Source: Campylobacterales bacterium
Lineage (GTDB): Bacteria > Campylobacterota > Campylobacteria > Campylobacterales > Sulfurimonadaceae
Length of the DNA: 64,000 nucleotides
Direction: 5' to 3'
NCBI GenBank assembly: GCA_024280035.1
Contig: JAJRQV010000011.1
Location: 1 to 64,000 of the forward strand
Part shown: one piece after another, positions 43,974 through 53,212 of the stretch
Position numbering within the stretch: the stretch's first letter is position 1
Layout of the letters: each line of letters starts with the position of its first letter
Made by a program: the position numbers and the translations under genes
The notes under the pieces: generated by a model
What the model saw: the letters and a program-made list of their open reading frames with translations, nothing else
Databases searched by the model: none
Told to the model about the DNA's origin: nothing

Positions 43974-45920
43974 ATGCAGGGATTAAAAGAACATTTACCA
44001 AAGAGTGTTACATCATTCACTGAAGAGATTTTAGAACTTGAAACAGCTATTGTTTTAGTCTTAGATAAAAAAGTTGGTGTGATTGGTGCAAATAGTGCTT
44101 TTTGTGATTACCTTCCCTTTAAATCATTAAGTGAGTTTACTAAAAGGCATAAAGATATTTCTGAACTTTTTATTGCCTCAAAAACGACCTTAAGCAGTTA
44201 AAAACCTTTTGCTTGGTTGTTTCATATACTTCGAAATTCACGTAAAAAACATAAGGTTAAAATGCGTAACAAAGAGGGACGTGAACAACTTTTTTCGGTA
44301 AAGGTTAAAGAAGTTTCTGCTGAGGGTAAAAACCTTTTTATTGCACAGTTTGATGATATCTCTGCTTATGAAAAAGCAAAACGTGCCCAGACCTATTTTG
44401 AAGAGTTTAAACATAAGTTCTTAACCTCAATGTCTCATGAATTTAGAACGCCAATGAATGGTATTATCGGTTTTGTTGATCTTCTTGGACGTACAGAAAC
44501 CTCTAGAATTCAACAAGAATATGTTAACCTTATTTCTCATTCTGCACAAGCGATGATGCATAATGTTGAAAATCTTCTTGAATTAGCACAGATTGAATCA
44601 AAACAGATTCAGGTTCATGAAGAAAAAATAAACCTTATTGATATGATGGAAAGTTTCTCATATAATTTTTGCGATGAGTCTAAAAATAAGGGGCTTCAAC
44701 TTCTTTTTTATATTGATCCTCTTCTTCCTCGTGAAATTATGGGGGATGAAAACAAGATTAAAAAAGTACTTGATAACCTTATTAAAAATGCTATTAAATA
44801 TACGGATGTTAAGGGACAGGTTTATATCGAAATTCGCGCGAATGATATTGGTAAGAAAAAAGAGATTCTTGTAGAATATTCTGTTTCAGATACAGGTGTT
44901 GGTATAGACCACGATAGGCTTTCTACTATTATTCGTCCTTTTGCTTCGGCAAAAGAGAACCAAAGTCGTGGTAAAGATGGATTAGGTGTTGGTCTTTCGG
45001 TCTGTTATAAACTTACTGAAATGATGAATTCTAAACTTAAGGTGGCAACTGAAGTGGGGAAGGGGTCACGTTTCTATTTTGCTATTCGTCATAAAACAGA
45101 CCATCAGAATTATTTTGAGTTTGTTAAAGGCTCAAAGGTTGCGGTATGGGGAGAAGACCATTATACAGTTTTATATTCAAAACTTTTAAAAGAGTATCTT
45201 GATCATTTTGGTGTAGAAGTGGTTGAAATTGATGGTCTAGCCAATAAAGAATTAAAGCATTGTGATGCTGTTTTTATTGTCACAGACCACCTCTCTCTTT
45301 CTCGGGTGAAAGCAATTAAATCACATTATAAAAGTTTACAAATTGTTCCTGTGATTAATCCTCAAAATGAGATTAAATTTGCTGAGATTATTGATGAGGT
45401 TGATGACCTTTTAGTTAAACCACTACTTCCAAATAAGATTTATGAAACACTTAGTGTTGTTTGGAAAAAAGTACCTAAAGAGTTCTTGAAAAAAGTTCAA
45501 CTTAAACCGCAAAAACCTAAAAAACCACTTCTTGATTTAACTATTTTAGTCGCCGAAGATAACCCAATAAACCTTAAACTGATTGAGACCTTATTGTCCC
45601 AGTACAAACTTAAAGTACGTACCGTTGTTAATGGTAAAGAAGCTGTTGATGTGTATGATAAAGAGAAGAATTTTGATCTTGTGTTTATGGATATTGACAT
45701 GCCAGTGATGGATGGAATTACCGCAACACGTATGATAAAAGAGATTAATAAACGTGATTCAAGAGAACATATTCCTGTGATTGCCTTAACGGCACATGGG
45801 CTTTCAGGAGATAGAGAGAGAATTATTGGTGCAGGGCTTGATGATCACTTTCCTAAACCACTTGACCGTACCAAATTGGAACGGGTACTAAAACAGTATT
45901 TAGATTTAGAGATAAACTAA
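43974..45920 (+). pseudogene. Hybrid histidine kinase 2 with in-frame TAA
   Basis: This is a tandem paralogue of kinase 1 with identical domain order: PAS-like, HisKA (MSHEFRTPMNGIIGFVD), HATPase (DNLIKNAIKYT, SDTGVGI, LGVGLSV), degenerate receiver, receiver (LVFMDIDMPVMDG, KPLD). TAA at 44199-44201 interrupts the PAS-like domain at codon 76. The frame reopens without shift and runs to 45920, giving about 648 residues if read through. Aligned with kinase 1, the stop falls near a Tyr (EYDKSWLDY), so a single TAT/TAC-to-TAA change would explain it. A truncated kinase could start later at ATG 44217. Confidence 0.8.
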
Positions 45921-45999
45921 GTCAACATTAACTTTTATGAAGTATAATAAAAAGCTTTGATTATATAGAGAATTTATAGAACAAAACTTAAGGATAAGA

Positions 46000-46830
46000 A
46001 TGAAAAAAGTAATTTTAGCACTTGCAATTGCAGGTGTAGCGTATGCCGGAACAGTTGTCACCGTAAATGGTAAGAATATTACAGATACTGAGGTTCAAGA
46101 AGTATTAATGCAAGGTACACAAGGTCGTTATAATCAACTTCCCCCTGAAAAACAGAAAGAACTTTCACAACGTGTTATTGAAGGTCTTATTTCTCAAGAG
46201 TTAGTTTACGCTGATGCTAAAAAAATGGGTGTGCTTAAAAGTACAGAATATAAACAAGAGTTAGAAAAGATTCTTGAGCGTGTTAAGGTTCAACTTGCTT
46301 CAAAAGTATGGGAAAAACGTCAATTTGAAAAAGTCAAGGTTTCAGAAAAAGAGGTAACAAATTACTTTAATACGCATCCTGAAGAGTTTTCTGAAAAATC
46401 AAAAGTACGTGCTTCTCATATTCTTTTAAAAACAGAAAAAGAGGCAAAAGATATTGTTAAAGAGCTTTCATCACTTAAGGGTGGTGCTCTTAATGCTAAG
46501 TTTGTTGAGCTTGCTAAGGCTAAATCAACAGGCCCTAGTGGACCAAAAGGTGGAGACCTTGGTTTCTTCGGTCAAGGGCAGATGGTTCCTGCTTTTAATG
46601 ATGCGGTTTTCTCAATGAAAAAAGGTGACCTAACTAAGACTCCAGTTAAGACACAGTTTGGTTACCATGTTATTCTTGTAACAGATAAACAAGAGTCTAA
46701 AAATCTTCCTTTTAAAGAAGTTAAAGGTTTTATTGAGCAGAAATTAAAAGTAGAAGCATTTAAAGAACAGATGCAAACAAAGATGAAAGAACTTAAGAAA
46801 AAAGCAAAAATCACCTTCGCTAAAAAATAA
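46000..46830 (+). CDS. peb4: PEB4-type periplasmic peptidyl-prolyl isomerase
   Basis: This 276-residue SurA-like chaperone/isomerase folds outer-membrane proteins. It has a signal peptide (MKKVILALAIAGVAYA), a helical chaperone domain with NGKNITDTEV and EKQKELSQRVIEGLISQEL, and a parvulin domain (about 125-230) with KVRASHILLKTEKEA, GPKGGDLGFFGQGQMVPAF and QFGYHVILVTD. An AAGGAT site precedes ATG. In Campylobacter the peb4 gene neighbours fba, as I recall; here fba lies 1.4 kb downstream on the other strand. Confidence 0.93.
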   Translation: MKKVILALAIAGVAYAGTVVTVNGKNITDTEVQEVLMQGTQGRYNQLPPEKQKELSQRVIEGLISQELVYADAKKMGVLKSTEYKQELEKILERVKVQLASKVWEKRQFEKVKVSEKEVTNYFNTHPEEFSEKSKVRASHILLKTEKEAKDIVKELSSLKGGALNAKFVELAKAKSTGPSGPKGGDLGFFGQGQMVPAFNDAVFSMKKGDLTKTPVKTQFGYHVILVTDKQESKNLPFKEVKGFIEQKLKVEAFKEQMQTKMKELKKKAKITFAKK

Positions 46831-46832
46831 GA

Positions 46833-47714
46833 ATGTTTCCAAGACTTCCTTCACGAGTTGACCTAGTCAAATTTCGTGGAAGAAGTCTTTATATTAAACG
46901 TGATGACCTTATTGACCCCTGCCTTTGTGGAAATAAATACCGTAAACTTTATACATTAATACAAAGCTCTTCAAATACCCATAAAAAAGTTATCTCTTAT
47001 GGTGGTGCGCAGTCTAATGCTATGTTCTCCATTGCCTGTTTATGTAAGCAAAAGGGGTGGGAGTTTCATTATTATATGAAAACCTTACCTTCTTATTTAA
47101 AGGATAATGTAGAGGGTAATTTAGCCCAAGCACTTGAGTTAGGAATGCATATTCATGAAGTGTCTCATAATAGGTATGAAAAAAAAATAGAAGAACTTAA
47201 GCATTTAGAAGAAGAAGGAAGTTTACTAATTTCTCAAGGGGGAGCCGATGCACTGGCTTCGGAGGGTCTTGAACTTTTAGCAAAAGAGATTAATACCTGG
47301 AGAAGTGAAAAAGCTATTAAAAACTTATCAGTAGTTCTTCCTAGTGGTACGGGTTCAAGTTCTTTATATCTAAAAGCCTTTTTGCACAAGGATATAGAGC
47401 TTTATACTGTTGTATTAGTAGGTGATGAAGAGTTTCAGTTAGAGCAATGGAAAAGACTCTCTAAAGGACCTTATCCGAAGATACTTCCTTCACCAAAAAA
47501 GAAATTTGCCAAACCCTATGCCCAATACCTTCAGATGTATCAGGAATTAAAAAAAGAGACAGGCATTGAGTTTGACTTGATTTATGCACCTAAAACATGG
47601 ATATATGGTATTTTAGAACTATTTGAACAAGAGTCAGAAATTTTATATGTGCATACGGGTGGCGTCAGTGGAAATGTAAGCATGTTAAAACGTTATGCAC
47701 ATAAGGGAAGATAA
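46833..47714 (+). CDS. PLP-dependent D-cysteine desulfhydrase / ACC deaminase family
   Basis: This 293-residue fold-type II PLP enzyme has the family start with LYIKRDDLIDPCLCGNKYRKL, whose Lys in GNKYRK is the expected Schiff-base residue, and ISYGGAQSNAMFSIA. The phosphate-binding loop is LPSGTGSSSLYL. Substrates in the family include D-cysteine and 1-aminocyclopropane-1-carboxylate; the exact one cannot be read. It starts two bases after peb4 and its stop overlaps the next start, so it is in that operon. Confidence 0.82.
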   Translation: MFPRLPSRVDLVKFRGRSLYIKRDDLIDPCLCGNKYRKLYTLIQSSSNTHKKVISYGGAQSNAMFSIACLCKQKGWEFHYYMKTLPSYLKDNVEGNLAQALELGMHIHEVSHNRYEKKIEELKHLEEEGSLLISQGGADALASEGLELLAKEINTWRSEKAIKNLSVVLPSGTGSSSLYLKAFLHKDIELYTVVLVGDEEFQLEQWKRLSKGPYPKILPSPKKKFAKPYAQYLQMYQELKKETGIEFDLIYAPKTWIYGILELFEQESEILYVHTGGVSGNVSMLKRYAHKGR

Positions 47715-48169
47715 TGATAATTCGTAAGATGGCATTAATGCTTCTATTGACACTTACCTTGTCAGCAGAAACTTATTTAGATATCTCAAATAAAATTATT
47801 AAAGATTTTAATTATATCTATCAAGATAGAGCTTGGAGTGGGGGTTCAACCTATGTTAAAGAGACACGGTTTCGTTATCGTTTTAAAACGATTTCTGCTT
47901 ATGAAATAGAGATAAGTAAAAGTATAGATGGAAGCTGTGAGGGAGAACCTTTTATTTTAGATATACGTCTTGAGTATGCAGTAGATTTAGAAAAAGATAA
48001 TAAATGTGACCCCGCCTTAATACTCTCATTTGATACAGATATTATATATTTAATTGTAAAAGATAGATGCGGTGCTTTTGGTGGATTTAATCTATATAAA
48101 AGAGCAAAAGAAGCAAGGCTTTTACTGCAGATGCACCTGCGTGAAGCGAGGGAACTCGCCAAGCCCTAG
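47714..48169 (+). CDS. Secreted hypothetical protein
   Basis: This 151-residue protein has a signal peptide (MIIRKMALMLLLTLTLSA). The mature part is mixed alpha/beta with three Cys residues (SCEG, KCDP, RCGA) that could form disulfides. I do not recognise a family. Its last codons (REARELAKP) are encoded by a GC-richer hairpin unlike the rest, so the natural C-terminus may have been altered by a repeat. It overlaps the PLP enzyme by one base. Confidence 0.7.
   Translation: MIIRKMALMLLLTLTLSAETYLDISNKIIKDFNYIYQDRAWSGGSTYVKETRFRYRFKTISAYEIEISKSIDGSCEGEPFILDIRLEYAVDLEKDNKCDPALILSFDTDIIYLIVKDRCGAFGGFNLYKRAKEARLLLQMHLREARELAKP
48146..48159. terminator. GCGAG-GGAA-CTCGC hairpin between convergent genes
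   Basis: A perfect five-pair stem with a GGAA tetraloop lies inside the last codons of the secreted protein gene, 37 bases before the convergent fba stop. It may act as a shared terminator or be the trace of a repeat element; no long U run follows. Confidence 0.35.
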
Positions 48170-48195
48170 AGATACAGCTGAGACGGTAAAAAGAC

Positions 48196-49269
48196 TTAGT
48201 TTCTGTTCATTGCATTTAAGTCTTCAAAGGCAACAACTACTCTTTTAACAAGGGTCTCTTGACCTGCACGTAACCATTTTCGTGGGTCATAATATTTTTT
48301 ATTGGGTTTATCTTCACCCTCTGGGTTTCCGATTTGAGCTTGCATATATGCCTTGTTTTTTTCATAAAAAGCCTTAGTCCCTTCCCATGTTGCCCATTGT
48401 GTATCTGTATCAATATTCATTTTAATAACACCATAGCCAAGTGCTTCTTTGATCTCTTCTTTGGAAGAACCTGAACCACCATGGAAAACAAAATCAACAG
48501 GTTTTTCATCAGTATTGTATTTTTCTTGAATAAATTTTTGAGAATTATCTAAGATTTTTGGAGTAAGTGTTACATTTCCTGGTTTATAAACCCCATGCAC
48601 ATTACCAAACGATGCTGCAATAGTAAATGCTTTAGAAACTTTTGAAAGTTCTTCATAAGCATAGGCTACTTCTTCTGGTTGCGTGTATAAAAGTGAATTG
48701 TCAATATTTGTATTATCAACACCATCTTCTTCTCCGCCTGTTACTCCCAATTCAATTTCAATCGTCATACCAATTTTATCCATGCGTTTAAAGTACTCAA
48801 CACAGGTAGCAATATTGTCTTTAATAGGTTCTTCAGAAAGGTCAAGCATATGAGACGAGTAAAGCGGTTTACCCTCACTCTTATAAAACTCTTCACCTGC
48901 ATCAAGAAGGGCATCAATCCAAGGTAGTAGTTTACGAGCAGCGTGGTCAGTATGTAAGATAACCGCTACTCCATAAGCCTCTGCCATGGCATGCACATGT
49001 TTTGCACCTGCAATTGCACCTGCAATAGCTGCTTTTTCATTTTCATTACTAAGGCCTTTTCCTGCGTAGTATGAAGCACCACCGTTAGAAAACTGGATAA
49101 TTACGGGAGAATTAACCTTTGCAGCTGCTTCTAAAATTGCATTGATTGAGTCTGTCCCTACAACATTAATTGCAGGAAGAGCAAAACCCTCTGCCTTTGC
49201 GATTGCAAAAACTTTTTGAATATCTTCACCGTGTAATACGCCTGGTTTTACTGCGTCTAGTACTTTCAT
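48196..49269 (-). CDS. fba: Class II fructose-bisphosphate aldolase
   Basis: This 357-residue zinc aldolase interconverts fructose 1,6-bisphosphate with two triose phosphates in glycolysis/gluconeogenesis. Zinc ligands appear in VILHTDHAARK, GNVHGVYKPGN and DFVFHGGSGSSKEEI. Length fits the class IIA form. An AGGAA site precedes ATG. It is transcribed alone, divergent from the 5'-nucleotidase gene across a gap holding a large inverted repeat. Confidence 0.96.
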   Translation of the reverse strand: MKVLDAVKPGVLHGEDIQKVFAIAKAEGFALPAINVVGTDSINAILEAAAKVNSPVIIQFSNGGASYYAGKGLSNENEKAAIAGAIAGAKHVHAMAEAYGVAVILHTDHAARKLLPWIDALLDAGEEFYKSEGKPLYSSHMLDLSEEPIKDNIATCVEYFKRMDKIGMTIEIELGVTGGEEDGVDNTNIDNSLLYTQPEEVAYAYEELSKVSKAFTIAASFGNVHGVYKPGNVTLTPKILDNSQKFIQEKYNTDEKPVDFVFHGGSGSSKEEIKEALGYGVIKMNIDTDTQWATWEGTKAFYEKNKAYMQAQIGNPEGEDKPNKKYYDPRKWLRAGQETLVKRVVVAFEDLNAMNRN

Positions 49270-49356
49270 TAAAATTCCTATTTATTATAATGTTGGAATT
49301 ATAGCAAACTTGCTATTATGATCCACATAAATTAAAACAAAACTAAATAAATTTCT

Positions 49357-49431
49357 AATCCGTTAAATCTTCTTAATCTGTGGATGAAATTCTCTTTAAA
49401 AAGTCCACAGATTAAGCAGATTTAGCGGATT
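49357..49431. repeat. 28-bp near-perfect inverted repeat
   Basis: The left arm (49357-49384) starts AATCCGTTAAATC and ends AATCTGTGGA. The right arm (49404-49431) is its complement with two mismatches, around a 19-base loop. It lies between divergent fba and the 5'-nucleotidase gene. A related word occurs at 41.03 kb, so it seems to be a dispersed family. Confidence 0.75.
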
Positions 49432-49451
49432 GTGGTTTTAGAAGGAAATAT

Positions 49452-50359
49452 ATGGGACTCGATTTAAGTCAATGTTTGGTTATAGGAATTTCTTCACGTG
49501 CACTTTTTGATTTAGAAGATGAGAATGATATTTTTAACAAAGAGGGTGTTGAAGCTTATAGTAAATACCAACTTGATAATGAAAGAAATATTTTAAAACA
49601 AGGCACCGCTTTTCACCTTGTCGAAGCACTTTTAAAACTTAATGAACTCTCTGGAAAAAGCTCGTTGAAGTGATAGTCATGTCAAGAAATTCACCTGATA
49701 CAGGGCTTCGTGTTTTTAACTCTATTGAGAAGTATGGTTTAGACATTACGCGAGCAGCCTTTTCGGGTGGGGAAAATCTTTCAGATTATTTAGAAGCTTT
49801 TAGTGTAGACCTGTTTCTTTCTAAGTCAGAAGAGGATGTTCAACATGCTATTGACACGGGGTGTGCTGCAGCCATTTTATATGCACCTCCTAAAGAGATA
49901 GATATGTCTAAGCAGATTAGAATTGCCTTTGATGCGGATGCGGTTATTTTTTCTGAAGAGTCAGAACGTATTTATAAGGCTAAGGGTTTAGATGCTTTTT
50001 TAGCACATGAAAAAGAGAATGTTAATAAGCCTTTGCCTGAAGGTCCTTTTGCTAAACTTCTTAAAACCCTCTCTTTTTTACAATCACAATTTAAAAAATC
50101 ACCTATCCGTTTAGCCATTGTAACCGCACGTAATTCACCTGCACATGAGAGAGTTGTTCAGACCTTAAGAACATGGAACGTACAGATAGATGAAGCCTTC
50201 TTCTTAGGCGGTGTTTCTAAGGACCAGATTTTAAAAGCGTATAGAGCACATATCTTTTTTGATGATCAAGAGACCCATTTAGAAGATGCCTCAAAGGTCG
50301 TTCCATCGGGTAAGGTTCCTTATAAAACAGGTTCTCCTCTCAACAAGGTTTCCACGTAA
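49452..50359 (+). pseudogene. 5'-nucleotidase (NT5C1/PF06189 type) with one frameshift
   Basis: Two frames encode one protein of about 302 residues: the start MGLDLSQCLVIGISSRALFD with FNKEGVEAYSKYQ, then VIVMSRNSPDTGLRVFNSIE, IAFDADAVIFSEESER and FFDDQETH. These match cytosolic 5'-nucleotidases of the PF06189 family, which dephosphorylate nucleoside monophosphates. One added A in the A5 run at 49655-49659 gives GKKLVEVIVMSRNSPDTG in one frame. The remaining sequence shows no other damage. Confidence 0.82.
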
Positions 50360-50396
50360 AAAGTATTATACTTGTACTTAGATACAAGGAGATAAT

Positions 50397-50963
50397 ATGA
50401 AATTATTTTTACTTAGTTTAATAACCTTGAACATCTTTGCTTTGAACTTATGCACGACGGTACCGAGTATTTATAAGGCCTATACACAAGAACTTAAAAT
50501 GGAACGAGAAGCTTATTCTGAACTCTTACGTAATAGAAAATTTGAACAACATCAAGCAGAGATAGAAGCGTACTTCTTAGTGGTGGTAAGTGAAGCCTTT
50601 TCTATTGGAAATACATTAGATGAAAACAGAAGGTTTAAACAAAGAGATTATAAACAAGAAGAAGAGTTAAGAGCCTCTTATTATAAAGCTTTACAAGCCT
50701 TACAGAAACCTAGAAAATATATTCAAAGTCTGTATTTTATAGATTTATCTGATGCGATAGACCAAGATAATGAAGCCTATGTAAAATTTTTAGTGATTAA
50801 AGGTCCTGTTATTTTAGACACAAACAGTAGTTTAAAACAGAAGGTTCTCATTTACAGTACTTTACATAAAAATCTTGCAGAGACTTCAGCGATACGGTAT
50901 CTTCAAGATGAAAATAAACTAAATAAGATGATGAAAAGCCCAAAAAAGAATCTTATTTTTTAA
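50397..50963 (+). CDS. Secreted protein, paralogue of the M23-fusion N-terminus
   Basis: This 188-residue exported protein has a signal peptide (MKLFLLSLITLNIFA) then LNLCTTVPSIYKAYTQEL. It matches the N-terminal 180 residues of the protein at 51383 along its length (LRASYYKALQALQKPRKYI versus LRASYLKALRSLQKPREYI; SAIRYLQDENKL versus SAVRYLQDEKKL). It is mostly helical and charged. Function unknown. AAGGAG precedes ATG. The two copies flank a third secreted gene. Confidence 0.72.
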   Translation: MKLFLLSLITLNIFALNLCTTVPSIYKAYTQELKMEREAYSELLRNRKFEQHQAEIEAYFLVVVSEAFSIGNTLDENRRFKQRDYKQEEELRASYYKALQALQKPRKYIQSLYFIDLSDAIDQDNEAYVKFLVIKGPVILDTNSSLKQKVLIYSTLHKNLAETSAIRYLQDENKLNKMMKSPKKNLIF

Positions 50964-51060
50964 ACAGAAGAGTTTATCTTTGTTCCTAACTTGTAAAAAA
51001 CAAGAAAGTGTTAAAGTCTTGGAACTTCTTATTGGTATAATTACAAAAAAAGGTTTATGG

Positions 51061-51402
51061 ATGAAGGTGATTTTAGTTTTATTTATTTTCTTTAGTAGTA
51101 TGTTTGCTAATATAGCTACGATTGAAGACGTTATCGTTAGCGGAGAAAAGGGTGTTTATGGTTTTACAGTAAAAATTTTGCATGAAGACAGTGGTTGGAA
51201 ACATTATGTTAATCGATATGAAATCTTAGACAAAGAGGGAAATATTTTAGCTACACGAACCCTTTGGCATCCGCATGAACATGAACAACCCTTTATCCGT
51301 TCTTTAAACGGTGTGAACTTAAGCGGTATGAAAAAAGTATGGGTACGTGCTAATGACAGTGTAGATGGATATTCGAAGACTTATGAAATTACTCTTCCTT
51401 AA
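51061..51402 (+). CDS. Small secreted protein
   Basis: From ATG 51061 the protein has 113 residues with a signal peptide (MKVILVLFIFFSSMFA). The frame open from 50980 adds a non-signal leader and is less likely. The mature part is beta-rich, with many aromatic and His residues (GWKHYVNRYEIL, LWHPHEHEQPF), suggesting a small Ig- or C2-like periplasmic fold, possibly metal-binding. I do not recognise the family. Its end overlaps the start of the M23-fusion gene by 20 bases. Confidence 0.68.
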   Translation: MKVILVLFIFFSSMFANIATIEDVIVSGEKGVYGFTVKILHEDSGWKHYVNRYEILDKEGNILATRTLWHPHEHEQPFIRSLNGVNLSGMKKVWVRANDSVDGYSKTYEITLP

Positions 51403-52798
51403 TTTTATTGTTGTTTTTAAGCTATTGGCTTTAAACCTTTGTGTGACAGTCCCGAGTGCTTATAAAGAGTTAGCTGAAGAGATTGCTATTGAAAGAGAGA
51501 CGTATCATCAACTTTTATTAAATGAAAAATTTGAAGAGAATCAAGAAGACATAGATGCGTATTTTATGCAAGTCAGTAAGGCTTTTGCTATAGGAAATGC
51601 CTTAGATGTAGAAATAATGTCAGATGAAGGTACTCAAGAAGATGAGCTTAGAGCATCCTATCTAAAGGCATTAAGAAGTTTACAAAAACCTCGCGAATAT
51701 ATTAGACGAATATATTATGAAAGCCTCTTGTCTGCAATAAAAGAAAATGATGAAAAGTATGTAGCCTATTTAGTCACACGTGGTCCTACGATTTTGACAA
51801 ATAATAAGAAGTTAAAAGAAGCTGTCCTAAGGTACAGTGAACAACATAAAAAACTTCAAAAATACTCAGCCGTTAGATACCTTCAAGATGAAAAAAAGTT
51901 AGATGAAGCCTCTCGTGCCTACACGCAAAAAATGCAAGATGAGTATAAGGCATATCAAGAAGTACTTAAAAAACAAGAAGCCTTAAAACTTCGTAAACTT
52001 CTTGTGTCACAACAAAAAGGTGGTGTTATTGTATATGCAAATGAAGATAAGGGTAATATCTTTTTTGTTATTGAAAACCTTTTTGAGATGCATGTGAGTG
52101 CTACTCTTCATGTGAGTGATATTCTAGGCTATAAAAGTAAAAATAGCTTGCCTTTAAAAGTAGTACTTAAACCTAAGGAAAAAAGAACGATAGTAAGACT
52201 GAGTAACACAAATAAGAAAAAAGCTGTAGGTTACTTTAAGTCACATCTTTCGTGGGTGAAAGGTGCCGTAGATGCTAAAGCTGATTTAGATTTTGTATAT
52301 GCCCTTCCTTTTAAAGCCTCACAAAAGGTTTCCCAAGGTTTTAATGGAAAAACCTCACACAAAGGAAATGCAAAGTATGCAGTTGATTTTGCTCTAAACA
52401 AAGGAACAAAGGTTTATGCTGCTCGAGATGGGAAGGTAGTTGAAATCGTTCAAAATCATAACAAACATGGAATGAGTCTAAAGATGCGGCAAGAGGCAAA
52501 TTATCTAATTATTGAGCATTCAGACAAGACCTTAGCACGTTATTTTCATCTGCAAAAAAATGGGGTGAACGTTAAGTTAGGTGAAAGGGTGAAAAAAGGT
52601 CAGTTTATTGCTATCTCTGGTAATACAGGACGTACTTCAGGGGCACACTTACATTTTGTAGTGACGCAAGCAGAGGTGTATAAAGATGCTTATCGTTCGG
52701 TTTCTGTGCCGATTAAGTTCTTATGTTCAAAAGGAGTTTTACAAGAACCTTTAAAGGGGCATCGTTATTGTACAACAGAGGCTAAAGAAAGTGAATAG
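51383..52798 (+). CDS. Secreted M23 metallopeptidase with novel N-terminal domain
   Basis: From ATG 51383 (an earlier ATG at 51365 is possible) it has 471 residues. A signal peptide is followed by a helical domain shared with the protein at 50397 (about 20-180), a coiled-coil linker (185-215), a beta domain (about 220-310) and an M23 peptidase domain (about 315-450) with SHKGNAKYAVDFAL, RYFHLQKNG and SGAHLHFVV. The first zinc His is in SHKG, eight residues before the Asp, as in one M23 subgroup. It likely trims peptidoglycan. The stop overlaps the cupin gene. Confidence 0.85.
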   Translation: MKLLFLNFIVVFKLLALNLCVTVPSAYKELAEEIAIERETYHQLLLNEKFEENQEDIDAYFMQVSKAFAIGNALDVEIMSDEGTQEDELRASYLKALRSLQKPREYIRRIYYESLLSAIKENDEKYVAYLVTRGPTILTNNKKLKEAVLRYSEQHKKLQKYSAVRYLQDEKKLDEASRAYTQKMQDEYKAYQEVLKKQEALKLRKLLVSQQKGGVIVYANEDKGNIFFVIENLFEMHVSATLHVSDILGYKSKNSLPLKVVLKPKEKRTIVRLSNTNKKKAVGYFKSHLSWVKGAVDAKADLDFVYALPFKASQKVSQGFNGKTSHKGNAKYAVDFALNKGTKVYAARDGKVVEIVQNHNKHGMSLKMRQEANYLIIEHSDKTLARYFHLQKNGVNVKLGERVKKGQFIAISGNTGRTSGAHLHFVVTQAEVYKDAYRSVSVPIKFLCSKGVLQEPLKGHRYCTTEAKESE

Positions 52799-53084
52799 CT
52801 AACCAAATTGTAGGTGATGAGGTGTAGATAACCTTATGCTTTTTCATTTTAGGAAGGTAGATATGCTCCCCTTTTTTAAGGTGAAGTTCTTCTTTATTTG
52901 AAAAAAGAAGTTTTCCTTCACCTTCAATGAGTACAACCAATTCATCTTTTTCTGATTCATACCACTGACTTGAAGTCTGTCCATTTGAGGTGATTTTTTC
53001 TATGTGTATCTGGGGAAGTTGAAGAAGTTTTTCAAAGACCTCTTTTTCTTGGTTTGCTTTTTCTGTGGAAAAAAGATTAATCAT
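52782..53084 (-). CDS. Small cupin-domain protein
   Basis: From ATG 53084 (AAGGA in the right place) this gives 100 residues. The frame open from 53138 would have to cross the palindromic operator, so I reject that start. The cupin core shows DELVVLIEGEGKLLFSNKEE, HLKKGEHIYLPKMKKHKV and IWLAIHFL, resembling small metal-binding cupins with few His ligands. Ligand unknown. It is divergent from the hemerythrin gene and may share its control through TTGATAATTATCAA. Confidence 0.75.
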   Translation of the reverse strand: MINLFSTEKANQEKEVFEKLLQLPQIHIEKITSNGQTSSQWYESEKDELVVLIEGEGKLLFSNKEELHLKKGEHIYLPKMKKHKVIYTSSPTIWLAIHFL

Positions 53085-53096
53085 AAGCGGGTATCC

Positions 53097-53110
53097 TTGA
53101 TAATTATCAA
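53097..53110. promoter_or_regulatory. Operator-like palindrome TTGATAATTATCAA
   Basis: This perfect 14-bp palindrome is the same core as at 38185. It overlaps a TGATAAT -10-like word and abuts the AAGGA ribosome site of the cupin gene; the hemerythrin start lies about 100 bases away on the other strand. Confidence 0.6.
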
Positions 53111-53212
53111 TGTCATTTTTATTGTAAAAGTATATCATTTCTAAAACTAAGCGTATGCTGATTTTGCTTTACGAAAAGTTTCTTTATAAAATATAAGTTA
53201 GGATACCAAAAT

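Noticed and set aside
35934-44201. Recoded TAA (non-standard genetic code)
   Set aside because: Most genes in the window end in TAA at the expected place, so TAA is a normal stop here.
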